Below, piece after piece: positions 54,670-64,000 of a stretch of 64,000 nucleotides of DNA. The notes below the pieces were generated by a model. The model saw nothing but the letters and a program-made list of their open reading frames with translations, made no database searches and had not been told where the DNA came from. The stretch's first letter is position 1. Every line of letters begins with the position of its first letter. A program made the position numbers and the translations under genes. The stretch lies in assembly GCA_944384905.1 (NCBI GenBank), contig CALWVE010000031.1:210627-274626 (forward strand), read 5' to 3'. This DNA is from an uncultured Clostridia bacterium. GTDB lineage: Bacteria; Bacillota; Clostridia; Oscillospirales; Acutalibacteraceae.

Positions 54670-56016
54670 ATGGATTTTCAGGCTTTCAAACAGGCTGTCA
54701 TCGAAGAAGCCAAAGCGCTGGGCATTGCGGCCTATGAACTGTATTATCAGGCGGAAGAAAGCACCAGCATCTCCGCCTTTAAACATGAAACGAATAAATT
54801 CACGTCTTCGGCCGAAGGCGGCGTGTGCTTCCGCTGCCTGCATAACGGACACATGGGTTATGCTTCCACGCAGGAACTCAGCGCCGAACAGGCGGCCGCA
54901 CTGGTGCGGCGTGCCGTGGATAACGCCGATGTATTGGAAAGCGACGAGCCGGAATTTTTGGGCGAAGGCGGAAAAACGTATCAGGAACTTGACGTTGTCC
55001 CCTATGCCCTGCCGGATACACAGCAGCTGACAGACTGCGTACTCAAGGCGCAGGATGCTGTTTATGCCGCCGATAATCAGGTAACGGACGGCGGTACTTC
55101 GCAGGCTTTCAGCGAAACGTACCGCATCGCCATCGTCAACTCCAACGGGCTTGATCTGAGCTATGAAAACAGCCTGGCAGGTGTAATGCTCTCTGCTGTT
55201 GTGACCGACGGAACAGAAAAAGCCGACAGCTACAAATTCAAGGTCGGTTCGTTTGATAAACTGGATCTTGGCGAATTGGCAAACAAAGCCGTTACTTCGG
55301 CTAAATCCAAACTGGGCGCCGAGGTAGCTCCCACGGGCGCTTATCCAGTCGTCTTCTCGCCCGACGCCATGGCGGATCTGCTGGCCACTTACGTTTCCGT
55401 ATTCTCTTCGGAAAGTGCACAGAAAGGCCTTTCCCGTCTGGGCGACAAAGAAGGACAGGTCATCGCTTCCCCTGCGGTAACGCTGGTGGATGATCCGTTC
55501 CACAAAGACAGCCCGATGCCGATCGCATTTGATGCGGAAGGTTCCCCGACCAGCCGCAAAAACATTATTGAAAACGGCGTATTGAAAACGCTGCTCTACA
55601 ATCTGAAAACAGCTTCTGTAGCCGGAAAAGAAACGACCGGCAACGCCTTTAAAGGATCGTATGCCTCCAAAGTCAGCATTGCTCCGTTCACGTTCTATCT
55701 GGCTGCCGGGGAAATCAGCGAAGAAGAGCTGCTCCGTCAGGCCGGAAACGGCGTTTATATCAATTCGCTGGGCGGCCTGCATGCGGGCGCCAACGTGATT
55801 TCGGGCGACTTCTCGCTGCAGAGCGCCGGTTTCATGATCGAAAACGGCGTAAAAACAACGGCTGTCAAATCGTTCACCGTAGCCGGAAACTTCTACGACC
55901 TGCTCGGGCAGATTCGCACTGTGGCTTCCAACCTGGAACTCTCCGACGCCGCGGGCATGATGAATTTCGGTTCTCCCAGCGTGCTGGTAGACGGGCTGAG
56001 CATCGCCGGCAAATAA
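54670..56016 (+). CDS. tldE: TldE/PmbA-family metalloprotease subunit
   Basis: A 448-residue homologue of TldD without the HExxxH motif, as expected of the regulatory subunit. It shows the conserved VVFSPDAMADLL, DEGSPT-like AEGSPTSRKNIIENG and GVYINSLGGLHAGAN. It forms the heterodimer with the product of the preceding gene. GGAGGG is 9 nt before the start. Confidence 0.93.
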   Translation: MDFQAFKQAVIEEAKALGIAAYELYYQAEESTSISAFKHETNKFTSSAEGGVCFRCLHNGHMGYASTQELSAEQAAALVRRAVDNADVLESDEPEFLGEGGKTYQELDVVPYALPDTQQLTDCVLKAQDAVYAADNQVTDGGTSQAFSETYRIAIVNSNGLDLSYENSLAGVMLSAVVTDGTEKADSYKFKVGSFDKLDLGELANKAVTSAKSKLGAEVAPTGAYPVVFSPDAMADLLATYVSVFSSESAQKGLSRLGDKEGQVIASPAVTLVDDPFHKDSPMPIAFDAEGSPTSRKNIIENGVLKTLLYNLKTASVAGKETTGNAFKGSYASKVSIAPFTFYLAAGEISEEELLRQAGNGVYINSLGGLHAGANVISGDFSLQSAGFMIENGVKTTAVKSFTVAGNFYDLLGQIRTVASNLELSDAAGMMNFGSPSVLVDGLSIAGK

Positions 56017-56026
56017 ACAAACGTAT

Positions 56027-56053
56027 AAAGCCGTCTGCCGGGCAGGCGGCTTT
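56027..56053 (+). terminator. Weak terminator-like hairpin after tldE
   Basis: AAAGCCGTCTGC pairs with GCAGGCGGCTTT (one G-T). The downstream T-run is only three bases, so readthrough into the amidohydrolase gene is likely. Confidence 0.55.
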
Positions 56054-56089
56054 GATACATAGCAAAATCCATTTGAGGAGGAAAATAAA

Positions 56090-57244
56090 ATGATTTGTAT
56101 TCGAAACGGACGGATTCACGACGCCGTACAGCGCGACGCCTACACGGCGGACATTTTGATTGAAAACGGAAAAATCAAAGTCATCGGCGAAAACCTGACG
56201 ATTCCGGAAGACTGCGAAACGATCGACGCCACAGGTCTGGATGTATTCCCCGGATTTGTGGATGCCCACACGCATATCGGTCTGGACGGCTACGGAATCG
56301 GCTATGAAGGACACGACTACAACGAAATGAACGACATCTGCTCGCCGCAGCTGCGCGCCATCGACGGCATCAACCCGATGGACCCCACCTTTACCCAGGC
56401 TCGTGAAGCCGGCGTCACCTGTGTTTGCACCGGCCCCGGCAGTGCCAACGTATTGGGCGGCACCTTTACGGCAATCAAAACCGTTGGTCGTCGCGTGGAA
56501 GATATGATCGTCAAGGCCGAAGTCGCCATGAAATGCGCATTCGGCGAAAACCCGAAGCGCTGCTATCGTGACAAGTGCGATTCCACCCGTATGTCTACGG
56601 CGGCCATCCTGCGCAATGCGCTGGCTTCCGCCGCGGATTACAAAGCCCGCAAAGACGCCGCTCAGGGCGACGCGGCCAAAATGCCCAAATACGATATGAA
56701 GATGGAAGCGTTGCTGCCTGTTCTGGAAAAGAAAATCCCGCTCAAAGCACACGCCCATCAGGCCAACGATTTCTTCACTGCTCTGCGCATCGCCCATGAA
56801 TTCGGCGTGAACATCACGCTGGAGCACGTTACGGAAGGGCATCTCGTTCCCGAAGAACTCGCCGAAGAGCATGTACCGCTGGCTGTCGGCCCCTCCCTCA
56901 CCCATGCCAGCAAATTTGAGCTGCAGAACAAGAGCTGGGAAACTCCCGGTGTGTTGGCTAGCGCTGGATGTGACGTTTCAATCATCACCGACTCCACGGT
57001 TATCCCGCAGCAGTATCTTCCCCTGTGCGCCGGTATGGCTGTAAAAGCCGGAATGGACCCGTTTGACGCGCTCAAGGCTATCACCATCAATCCGGCCAAA
57101 CATATCGGCATCGCCGACCGTGTCGGTTCGCTGGAAGCAGGCAAAGATGCCGACGTTGTGATCACCGCCGGCTGCCCGTTCGAAGTCTTTACGGAAGTGA
57201 AAGCCGTTCTGATCGACGGCAAACTGGTTCACAGCAAGCTGTAA
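56090..57244 (+). CDS. Amidohydrolase-family metal-dependent hydrolase
   Basis: A 384-residue enzyme with the HxH metal motif in VDAHTHIG, later conserved histidines in AHAHQA and LEHVTEGH, and an SDxT-like IITDST that replaces the classic catalytic aspartate context. It belongs to the imidazolonepropionase-related group of amidohydrolases; many members cut cyclic amides or dipeptides. No signal peptide, so it is cytoplasmic. Following tldDE, it may process peptides made by that protease; this is inference. GAGGAGG precedes the ATG. Confidence 0.88.
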   Translation: MICIRNGRIHDAVQRDAYTADILIENGKIKVIGENLTIPEDCETIDATGLDVFPGFVDAHTHIGLDGYGIGYEGHDYNEMNDICSPQLRAIDGINPMDPTFTQAREAGVTCVCTGPGSANVLGGTFTAIKTVGRRVEDMIVKAEVAMKCAFGENPKRCYRDKCDSTRMSTAAILRNALASAADYKARKDAAQGDAAKMPKYDMKMEALLPVLEKKIPLKAHAHQANDFFTALRIAHEFGVNITLEHVTEGHLVPEELAEEHVPLAVGPSLTHASKFELQNKSWETPGVLASAGCDVSIITDSTVIPQQYLPLCAGMAVKAGMDPFDALKAITINPAKHIGIADRVGSLEAGKDADVVITAGCPFEVFTEVKAVLIDGKLVHSKL

Positions 57245-57295
57245 ATCTGTCGGCAAATCTGAAATATAAAATAACACAAACGTAAAAGTTTCGAT

Positions 57296-57448
57296 CAAAC
57301 CTTTACAAAGGTTTGCGGTTTCCAAAGGCAGAGCCTTTGGCCGCTTTCCGCAGAAAGCGGAACTCTTTTGCGTCATAAAACGCAGGAAAGGGTGAAAAAA
57401 CAGTCCGGCGGACTGTTTTGAGGGGAAACCCTCGTCGGGGGGTTTCCC
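57296..57448. repeat. Run of six consecutive hairpins (REP-like intergenic element)
   Basis: Six adjacent inverted repeats: 57296-57304/57307-57315; 57322-57329/57333-57340; 57341-57348/57353-57360; 57369-57373/57380-57384; 57397-57407/57409-57419; 57423-57431/57440-57448. All are perfect, with short loops. No coding sense. It resembles dispersed intergenic repeats of Oscillospirales genomes, but I cannot verify copies elsewhere. Confidence 0.75.
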
Positions 57449-57471
57449 TTTCTCTGCTCTTTATACAAACT

Positions 57472-57503
57472 GAAACGGCTGCCCAAAATGGGGCAGCCGT
57501 TTC
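57472..57503 (-). terminator. Terminator of the fucosidase operon
   Basis: GAAACGGCTGCCC (57472-57484) pairs perfectly with 57491-57503, followed on the minus strand by a T-rich stretch. Confidence 0.85.
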
Positions 57504-57524
57504 ATCTTTAATTTAAGAGCCAAA

Positions 57525-59006
57525 TCAGCCCAAAGTCAGTCGGAACACGATCGGCGTATTGCTCTTTACATTGTGGACATGCACATGCATTCCCTTTTCG
57601 TCGCGTTCAAACGGGCAGTTTTCTTCGAAGCCCAGCACGTCAACTTTACGGATCACACCCAGGAAAGGCTGTTCACGGTGGTTACCGAAATCGCGGAATA
57701 CCGGGAACGTGTAGGTATGCTCGGCTTCGTCGCTGCACTTCATCACGGTGGCATACAAATAGCCGCCGCGGGTGGTATAGCGAATATCGTCGGGCGTAAA
57801 GTTTTTCGGCGTACGGTCGGAGAACTCGCCTTCGATGACCTGCGTGGGACCTTCGCCAAACAGCTTCCACGGGGATGTGTCATAGATCGCTTCGCCGTTG
57901 ACGCGCAGCCAGTCGCCGATCGCCAGCAGAATCGCTTCATCTTCCGGACCGATTGTGCCGTCAGCCTTGGGGCCTACGTTCAGAAGCAGGTTACCGTTTT
58001 TGCTGACGATATCGATCAGGTCACAGATAATGTCGGGCGCGGCGCGGTACTCGTTGTTTTCGGTGTAGCACCAAGAATTGAGCGCAACAGCCGTATCGGT
58101 CTGCCACGGCCACGGACGCGCACCGGAGAACTGTCCGCGCTCCAGGTCGAGCACAGCCGTTCCAAGCGGGAACGCATCGTGTTTATAGTTGATGAGCACC
58201 TGCTCGCCCCATTCATGGGCGCGGTTATAATAGTAGGCCGCCAGCTTTTTCAGATACGGCTTAAAAGCACGATGCTGAATCCACCAATCGAAATACAGCA
58301 GTTTCGGGCGGTACTGATCGATCAGTTCACAGGTGCGAACCAGCCAGTCTTGCAGATATTCTTCCGTGGGTTCCGACGGATCGTCTACGTCCTGATGCTC
58401 CGGTTCAGGCATAGCAGGCCAATAGAAATCGCCGCGTTTCATTTCGCCGCAGACATCACTGTCGAATTCGCGTCCGTGTCCCAGGAAGAACCAGTGTTCC
58501 GCACGGTGAGAAGATACGCCTCGAACCAAACCGTCCTGATCGAGCGCTTCGCAAAGTTCGCCCAATGTATCGCGCTTGGGACCCATTTCGGCGGCATTCC
58601 AATGCGAAAGTTCGCTGCGGTACATCTGGAAACCGTCATGATGTTCCGCAACCGGCACAACATAGCGAGCACCTGCTTTTTGGAACAAATCCGCCCAGGC
58701 CTTTGCATCGTATTTTTCCGCTTTGAACATCGGGATAAAATCCTTATAGCCGAATTCTTTATGCGGACCATACGTTTTAATGTGGTGTTCATATTCCGGG
58801 GAACCCTGAATGTACATATTGCGCGGGTACCATTCGTTACCGAACGCCGGCACGCTGTAAACGCCCCAGTGCAGGAAAATACCGAATTTTCCCTTGCGGA
58901 ACCATTCCGGCAGCGGGTAATTGGCCAGCGAATCCCAATTATCCTGATACGGACCCGCGGCGATGACATCTTCAATTCGCTTCATAGCGGCAGAAAGATC
59001 GTACAT
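57525..59006 (-). CDS. Alpha-L-fucosidase (GH29), cytoplasmic
   Basis: A 493-residue glycoside hydrolase family 29 protein. FGIFLHWGVYSVPAFGNEWY is at 41-60, the conserved EHHDGF at 121-126, and the nucleophile is D240 in LLYFDWW. It releases L-fucose from oligosaccharides with retention of configuration. There is no signal peptide, so it acts on imported substrates; no fucoside transporter is in the window. It is the third gene of an ADH-AKR-fucosidase operon divergent from an AraC regulator. Confidence 0.94.
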   Translation of the reverse strand: MYDLSAAMKRIEDVIAAGPYQDNWDSLANYPLPEWFRKGKFGIFLHWGVYSVPAFGNEWYPRNMYIQGSPEYEHHIKTYGPHKEFGYKDFIPMFKAEKYDAKAWADLFQKAGARYVVPVAEHHDGFQMYRSELSHWNAAEMGPKRDTLGELCEALDQDGLVRGVSSHRAEHWFFLGHGREFDSDVCGEMKRGDFYWPAMPEPEHQDVDDPSEPTEEYLQDWLVRTCELIDQYRPKLLYFDWWIQHRAFKPYLKKLAAYYYNRAHEWGEQVLINYKHDAFPLGTAVLDLERGQFSGARPWPWQTDTAVALNSWCYTENNEYRAAPDIICDLIDIVSKNGNLLLNVGPKADGTIGPEDEAILLAIGDWLRVNGEAIYDTSPWKLFGEGPTQVIEGEFSDRTPKNFTPDDIRYTTRGGYLYATVMKCSDEAEHTYTFPVFRDFGNHREQPFLGVIRKVDVLGFEENCPFERDEKGMHVHVHNVKSNTPIVFRLTLG

Positions 59007-59021
59007 AATCTATTTCTCCTT

Positions 59022-60023
59022 TTATCCGACAATTGTGCCGTCTTCGTCCCACAGATCGTGCCAGCTTTCGGCGCCCGGCCACAGGAAAACCTGTCCTTTG
59101 ATCAAGCGGCAGTTGCAGTCTGCCAGACGAATGGCTTCCATTTCTTCATCGGTCAGCGGATCTTCCGTTACACAGGCAAGATTGCTGACATACTGCGGTT
59201 CTTTTACCGAAAACGGGATCGGAATCTGCCCGCGCTGCGCCGCCCATTTGAGGCAGACCAGCGCCGGATGAATCCCGTGTCTTTCGGCGATTTCGCGCAC
59301 AACGGGCATTTCGGTTGCGGCCACGTCTTCTTCGGTTCGGTCGCGCTCCGGGCGGGAGGGCGATCCGATCGGGCAATAACCGATAGGCTGAATGCCCTGC
59401 TCCACGGCATAATCAAACAATTCGGGCTGCTGGAAAGCCGGATGCAGTTCCATTTCGAGCGCGGCCGGACGAATCCGGCACAGCGGCAAAACGGCTTTCA
59501 GTTTGGCAACCGTCATGTTCGACATCCCGATCTGTTTCACCAAGCCGGCATCGACGAGCTTTTCACACTGGCGCCAGGTATCCATGAACTCCTCCACCGA
59601 AAACGGTTTGGAATCGGCCATACGGGAATCGCCGTCACAGCCGGGTGCGTGATAATTCGGGAACGGCCAATGGACAAAGTAAAGATCCAGATAAGAAAGC
59701 TGCAAATCTTTAAGACTTTTCTGGCAGGAAGCTTCTACTTCGCGGTGGCAGTCGTTCCATACTTTGGATGTAACAAACAATTCTTCGCGGGAAACCACGC
59801 CCTCCTGCATCAGTCGGCTAAGCGTTTCGCCAATACGGTCTTCATTCTGATAAACCGAAGCGCAGTCGATCAGGCGGTAACCGGCACGCACGGCGCCGTC
59901 TACAGCCTGCGCAATCGCATCCGGACCGTATTTATCGGAACCGAATGTTCCCAGACCCACGGCAGGGATCTGCACACCCGTATAGAGCGTGTGCTTCGGA
60001 ACTTTGTTGGGATCAATCTTCAT
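59022..60023 (-). CDS. Aldo/keto reductase
   Basis: A 333-residue AKR barrel enzyme. The tetrad is visible: D and Y in LIDCASVYQNE, K in VTSKVWND and H in YFVHWPF. It reduces an aldehyde or ketose with NAD(P)H. The ATG at 60023 has AAAGGAG 10 nt upstream. Its place between a fucosidase and a sugar-alcohol-type dehydrogenase suggests a sugar substrate, perhaps fucose or a product of it (inference). Confidence 0.92.
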   Translation of the reverse strand: MKIDPNKVPKHTLYTGVQIPAVGLGTFGSDKYGPDAIAQAVDGAVRAGYRLIDCASVYQNEDRIGETLSRLMQEGVVSREELFVTSKVWNDCHREVEASCQKSLKDLQLSYLDLYFVHWPFPNYHAPGCDGDSRMADSKPFSVEEFMDTWRQCEKLVDAGLVKQIGMSNMTVAKLKAVLPLCRIRPAALEMELHPAFQQPELFDYAVEQGIQPIGYCPIGSPSRPERDRTEEDVAATEMPVVREIAERHGIHPALVCLKWAAQRGQIPIPFSVKEPQYVSNLACVTEDPLTDEEMEAIRLADCNCRLIKGQVFLWPGAESWHDLWDEDGTIVG

Positions 60024-60043
60024 GGTTTGTTTGCTCCTTTGGG

Positions 60044-61096
60044 TCAATCAAAAACAACCGCTACTTTGCCGCAGTTGCCAGCCGCCATCAAAGCGTAGGC
60101 TTCCCCGGCTTTTTCCAGCGAGAATTCGTCGGTGATCAAATCTTCCGGATGGATACCCCAGCGCACCAGACGCTCCACCAGTTCTTCCATACGCCACAGC
60201 GAGGTGACCCAGGAACCATAAATCGTCTTCTGGCCGTGGATGATATCCGGGCTGGGCGTAAATGTGCAGGTTCCGCCTTCGCCGACAAACGCAATCTTGC
60301 CCCATTCGCGGGTGGCGCGGATCGCGAGCTGGCGGCCGGGATCGCTGGCGCTGGCGTCAATAGCACGTTCCACACCTTTGCCATCCGTTACACGCATAAT
60401 GCCGTCCATGGCTTCGTCGGGCGTAAAGACTTCGTCCACCAGACCCAGCTTTTTGGCCAGTTCGATTCGCTGCGGATTCATTTCAACGCCGATCAGCTTG
60501 TTGGCGCCCATCGCTTTGCAGAGCATCAGCGCAGCCAGACCGACCGGACCCAGACCGGTAACCAACACGGCATCGTTGCCGCTTACGCCGATCTTTTCAA
60601 TCGCTTCGTACACCGTACCGAAGCCGCAGGCAACCTGTGCGCCGTCTTTATAGGTCAGGCTATCGGGCAGTGCGATCAGGTCTTTTTCTTCAGCCAGAAT
60701 ATAAGGCGCCATACCGCCGTTGCGCTGCCAGCCATAAGCACGGCGATACGGGCTCTTGCACGAGATGTAATAACCGCGCCGGCAATCGTTGCACACGCCG
60801 CAGCCGGAAATATGATACACAATCACGCGGTCGCCCTTTTTGAAACGGCGCAGACCTGTTCCTTCTTCCACGATCACGCCGCATGGTTCGTGACCGGCAA
60901 TCGTTCCGGGAATATAACCTTCCGGGCCTTTGCCCACATGTTCGCGGTAAATGCAGCGGATGTCACTGCCGCAGATCGTGGTCGCCTTGGTCTGGATCAG
61001 AACCTCACCGGGACCCGGCTTCGGAATTTCAAAATCACGCAATTCAACGGTGCTGTTTCCGGGCAAAATTGCGCCTTTCATCATTTTTGCTTCCAT
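60044..61096 (-). CDS. Zinc-dependent alcohol/polyol dehydrogenase (MDR family)
   Basis: A 350-residue medium-chain dehydrogenase of the sorbitol/threonine type. Catalytic zinc ligands sit in TTICGSD and AGHEPCG; the structural zinc loop is GCGVCNDCRRGYYISC; GLGPVGLAALML binds NAD(P). It oxidises a polyol or sugar-like alcohol. The ATG at 61096 follows GAGG by 8 nt. First gene of the operon. Its TATAAT at 61159-61164 has a poor -35 (TTCTAT), which fits a promoter that needs an activator. Confidence 0.92.
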   Translation of the reverse strand: MEAKMMKGAILPGNSTVELRDFEIPKPGPGEVLIQTKATTICGSDIRCIYREHVGKGPEGYIPGTIAGHEPCGVIVEEGTGLRRFKKGDRVIVYHISGCGVCNDCRRGYYISCKSPYRRAYGWQRNGGMAPYILAEEKDLIALPDSLTYKDGAQVACGFGTVYEAIEKIGVSGNDAVLVTGLGPVGLAALMLCKAMGANKLIGVEMNPQRIELAKKLGLVDEVFTPDEAMDGIMRVTDGKGVERAIDASASDPGRQLAIRATREWGKIAFVGEGGTCTFTPSPDIIHGQKTIYGSWVTSLWRMEELVERLVRWGIHPEDLITDEFSLEKAGEAYALMAAGNCGKVAVVFD

Positions 61097-61158
61097 ATTG
61101 CTAACCTCTTTTCTCTGATTTTTAAAATCAAATCCCAAACGGGTTTCGTTCTGCCTTT

Positions 61159-61269
61159 ATTATAGCGACTGTTCTTTTCGGATAGAAGAGATACAGCTGA
61201 CAACTTGAGCGTGCAAGCGTCGCATTTGCGCAGGTTTTATAGATTTCTGATTACAAATCCGCAGGTATT
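61159..61269. promoter_or_regulatory. ADH-operon control region: TATAAT without -35, plus 31-bp-spaced direct repeats
   Basis: Minus-strand TATAAT at 61159-61164 pairs only with TTCTAT at 61182-61187. Two direct repeats, CGCAGGTTTT (61229-61238) and CGCAGGTATT (61260-61269), lie 31 bp apart, three helical turns. They are candidate half-sites for the divergent AraC-type regulator. Confidence 0.5.
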
Positions 61270-61354
61270 GCCAAAGAAAATTAGATATGATATGCTAAAA
61301 CTATCCTCTTTCATTCGATAAAACCGGTATTTCCGGCAGGAAAGGCTGATCGAC

Positions 61355-62266
61355 TTGTTTGCTTCCTATAGCGATGTGAACCTGAACTTCACAATAGGCG
61401 ACACACGTTTTGACGCATTGAACCTGATTTACGAGAAATTTCTGCGCGTTGTCCGTGCGCACAGCCACGGCAGCCAAAGTTACGAGCTGCATTACATTCC
61501 CGAAGGGTACGGACGCGCGCGTATTCAGGGAAAAATTTATGAAATCACACCCGGAACTTTATATATGACAGGACCTCATATCGAACACGCCCAGATGCCG
61601 CTCCCCGAAGACCCGATGTGCGAATACTGCATTTATCTGAAAACAGAAAAACGCCGCCGTTCTCACCCGCCGCTGCATACCGAAACGGATGTGACCACGC
61701 TATTTGAAGAAACGCCGTTCTGGTTCGGTTTGGCAGGTGGAACAGGGCCTTTGATTGAAGCTTTATTTGCAGAACTGAAACAAAAGGAACCGGGATTTGA
61801 GATTCAGGCGGAAAGTCTGCTCAAACAAATCGTGGTCAGCATGACGCGACACTATCGCCAGGCCGCTGCTCATCCAAACCCGGAGCCGTCTCCGATCGGA
61901 GCGGACAAATCGGCTGTCATTATGGAAGATTCTTTCTTTTATGAATACCACGATCTTTCGCTGGAATCGCTCGCAGGGCGGCTTGGATTGGGTACACGGC
62001 AAACGGAACGGCTCTTGCAGAAACACTTTGGAAAAACATTTTTGCAAAAGAAAACGGAAGCCCGTATGACGGACGCCGCCCTGCTACTGGCGGATTCCAG
62101 CCGCAGCATCACCTCGATTGCGGAAGATCTGGGCTATTCTTCGGTAGAACATTTCTCCACCGCTTTTCGCAGGTGGTTTGGCATCGGCCCCAGAAAATAC
62201 CGTAAAGAGCATATCCACGACGAATTTTACGAAGAACGTCCTGTGGAAGAAAACGACAAAAAATAA
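61355..62266 (+). CDS. AraC-family transcriptional regulator
   Basis: A 303-residue regulator: N-terminal cupin-like ligand domain (HSHGSQSYELHYIPEGYG) and C-terminal double helix-turn-helix, the second reading SVEHFSTAFRRWFGIGPRKY. It probably activates the divergent ADH-AKR-fucosidase operon in response to a sugar. The TTG start is chosen because AGGAAAGG ends 10 nt before it and no closer ATG fits the domain start. Confidence 0.92.
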   Translation: MFASYSDVNLNFTIGDTRFDALNLIYEKFLRVVRAHSHGSQSYELHYIPEGYGRARIQGKIYEITPGTLYMTGPHIEHAQMPLPEDPMCEYCIYLKTEKRRRSHPPLHTETDVTTLFEETPFWFGLAGGTGPLIEALFAELKQKEPGFEIQAESLLKQIVVSMTRHYRQAAAHPNPEPSPIGADKSAVIMEDSFFYEYHDLSLESLAGRLGLGTRQTERLLQKHFGKTFLQKKTEARMTDAALLLADSSRSITSIAEDLGYSSVEHFSTAFRRWFGIGPRKYRKEHIHDEFYEERPVEENDKK

Positions 62267-62359
62267 TCTCGATCATGCAATTTACAGAATTTTAACACAA
62301 AAAACGGCCCGTTTCTCCTGATTTTTGCAAAATCGAGTTCTATTTTTTTCATAAATGGG

Positions 62360-62388
62360 TTGATTTTGGATTTTATTTCTGATAAAAT
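62360..62388 (+). promoter_or_regulatory. Promoter of gdhA
   Basis: TTGATT (62360-62365), 17 bp, TAAAAT (62383-62388), with a leader of about 50 nt. Confidence 0.7.
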
Positions 62389-62430
62389 AAGAATAATTCG
62401 TATGCGAAATCATGCGGTAAATCTATTTAG

Positions 62431-63780
<1,350 letters not shown>

Positions 63781-63796
63781 TTACCATTACACAAAC

Positions 63797-63836
63797 AAAA
63801 ACAGACAGCCTGCCAAATCGGGCTGTCTGTTTTTTC
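63797..63836 (+). terminator. Terminator of gdhA
   Basis: AAAAACAGACAGCC pairs with GGCTGTCTGTTTTT across a 10-nt loop and ends in T residues. Confidence 0.92.
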
Positions 63837-63851
63837 TTATAAATACCATAG

Positions 63852-63879
63852 AAAAAGGAGAGCCGTTTGAGCTCTCCTT
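63852..63879 (-). terminator. Leftward terminator at the right edge
   Basis: AAGGAGAGC (63855-63863) pairs with GCTCTCCTT (63871-63879). The T-run follows only on the minus strand, so it stops a transcript entering from the right of the window. Confidence 0.75.
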
Positions 63880-63886
63880 GTATAAT

Positions 63887-64000
63887 AGAGTAGTAGTTAT
63901 TAGAGCCCCTCTCCAAGGGCTGTGCTACACTGTAAGGGATGCTGTGGATTGGTGTCGCCCTCCTACCACAAGATGGTTCACGAAAGGTTCCAACCACAGC
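63887..64000. other. Non-coding, structured sequence at the right edge (partial)
   Basis: No reading frame with coding character. Local pairing: AGCCC/GGGCT near 63904-63920 and a long hairpin between GCTGTGGATTGG at 63941-63952 and CCAACCACAGC at 63990-64000, with an internal GGTTC/GAACC-type pair. Direction and identity are open: a small RNA gene transcribed leftward, or the end of an insertion sequence. The element continues past the window. Confidence 0.5.

Noticed and set aside
53278..57244. TldD/E plus amidohydrolase as a RiPP biosynthetic locus
   Set aside because: No short precursor-like gene, radical SAM enzyme, YcaO protein or exporter lies nearby; housekeeping peptide turnover is simpler.
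63881..63886. A promoter from TATAAT at the right edge
   Set aside because: No -35 lies 16-18 bp upstream; that position falls inside the terminator hairpin.

Overview
This 64 kb window looks like chromosomal sequence from an anaerobic, Gram-positive-type gut bacterium of class Clostridia, probably Oscillospirales/Ruminococcaceae. Supporting signs are an IspH-ribosomal protein S1 fusion, a V/A-type ATPase operon, the hprK-murB-rapZ-whiA-dnaE-pfkA cluster, the ymfF-ymfH-lgt-dxs-tlyA-argR-recN order, strong AGGAGG ribosome binding sites and TTGACA/TATAAT promoters. Nearly all of the sequence is coding. I see no CRISPR array, rRNA operon, prophage or complete insertion sequence. The species call is inference; no marker gene was compared.

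Layout. Positions 1-3250 (+) hold a sugar-acid SDR dehydrogenase, a discoidin-like protein of unknown role and a MATE exporter. Positions 3287-13115 (-) hold a ten-gene V/A-type ATPase operon (G-C-I'-I-K-F-E-A-B-D) that carries an extra, truncated subunit I gene and an unusual proteolipid. Positions 13367-21718 (-) run pfkA, dnaE, whiA, rapZ, murB, hprK: glycolysis, replication, division/envelope and carbon control. Positions 21831-24208 (-) are secDF. Positions 24319-32736 (-) are a tightly overlapped operon of two M16 peptidase-like proteins, lgt, dxs, tlyA, argR and recN. Positions 32936-42687 are mixed: a Dabb protein with a CLC antiporter resembling the fluoride branch, tRNA-Pro(GGG), a Nudix hydrolase, two divergent NSS amino-acid symporters, a ricin-lectin/histone-H1-like protein, and a P-type ATPase with a PHP hydrolase. 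Positions 42817-48659 (-) are a six-gene operon (vanZ-like, rpiR-like, flavoprotein, cmk, plsC, ispH-rpsA). Then come a DUF6056-like membrane protein, a polar amino-acid ABC transporter, tldD/tldE with an amidohydrolase, a fucosidase-AKR-ADH operon with a divergent AraC regulator, and gdhA.

How the genes work together. PfkA, HprK and RapZ link glycolytic flux to sugar control and envelope precursor supply. SecDF, Lgt and the ABC lipoprotein concern export. The ATPase, the symporters, the CLC protein and the P-type ATPase manage ion gradients. The fucosidase locus, the gluconate-type SDR and the discoidin-like protein point to use of host or plant glycans. ArgR, the symporters, the ABC transporter, the TldD/E protease, the amidohydrolase and glutamate dehydrogenase suggest active amino-acid metabolism.

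The items I would look at first are the second, membrane-less subunit I; the four-helix proteolipid with a single carboxylate; the ricin-H1 protein with its internal DNA repeat; the run of hairpins at 57296-57448; and the structured, non-coding right edge beyond 63850, which may be a small RNA gene or the end of a mobile element.
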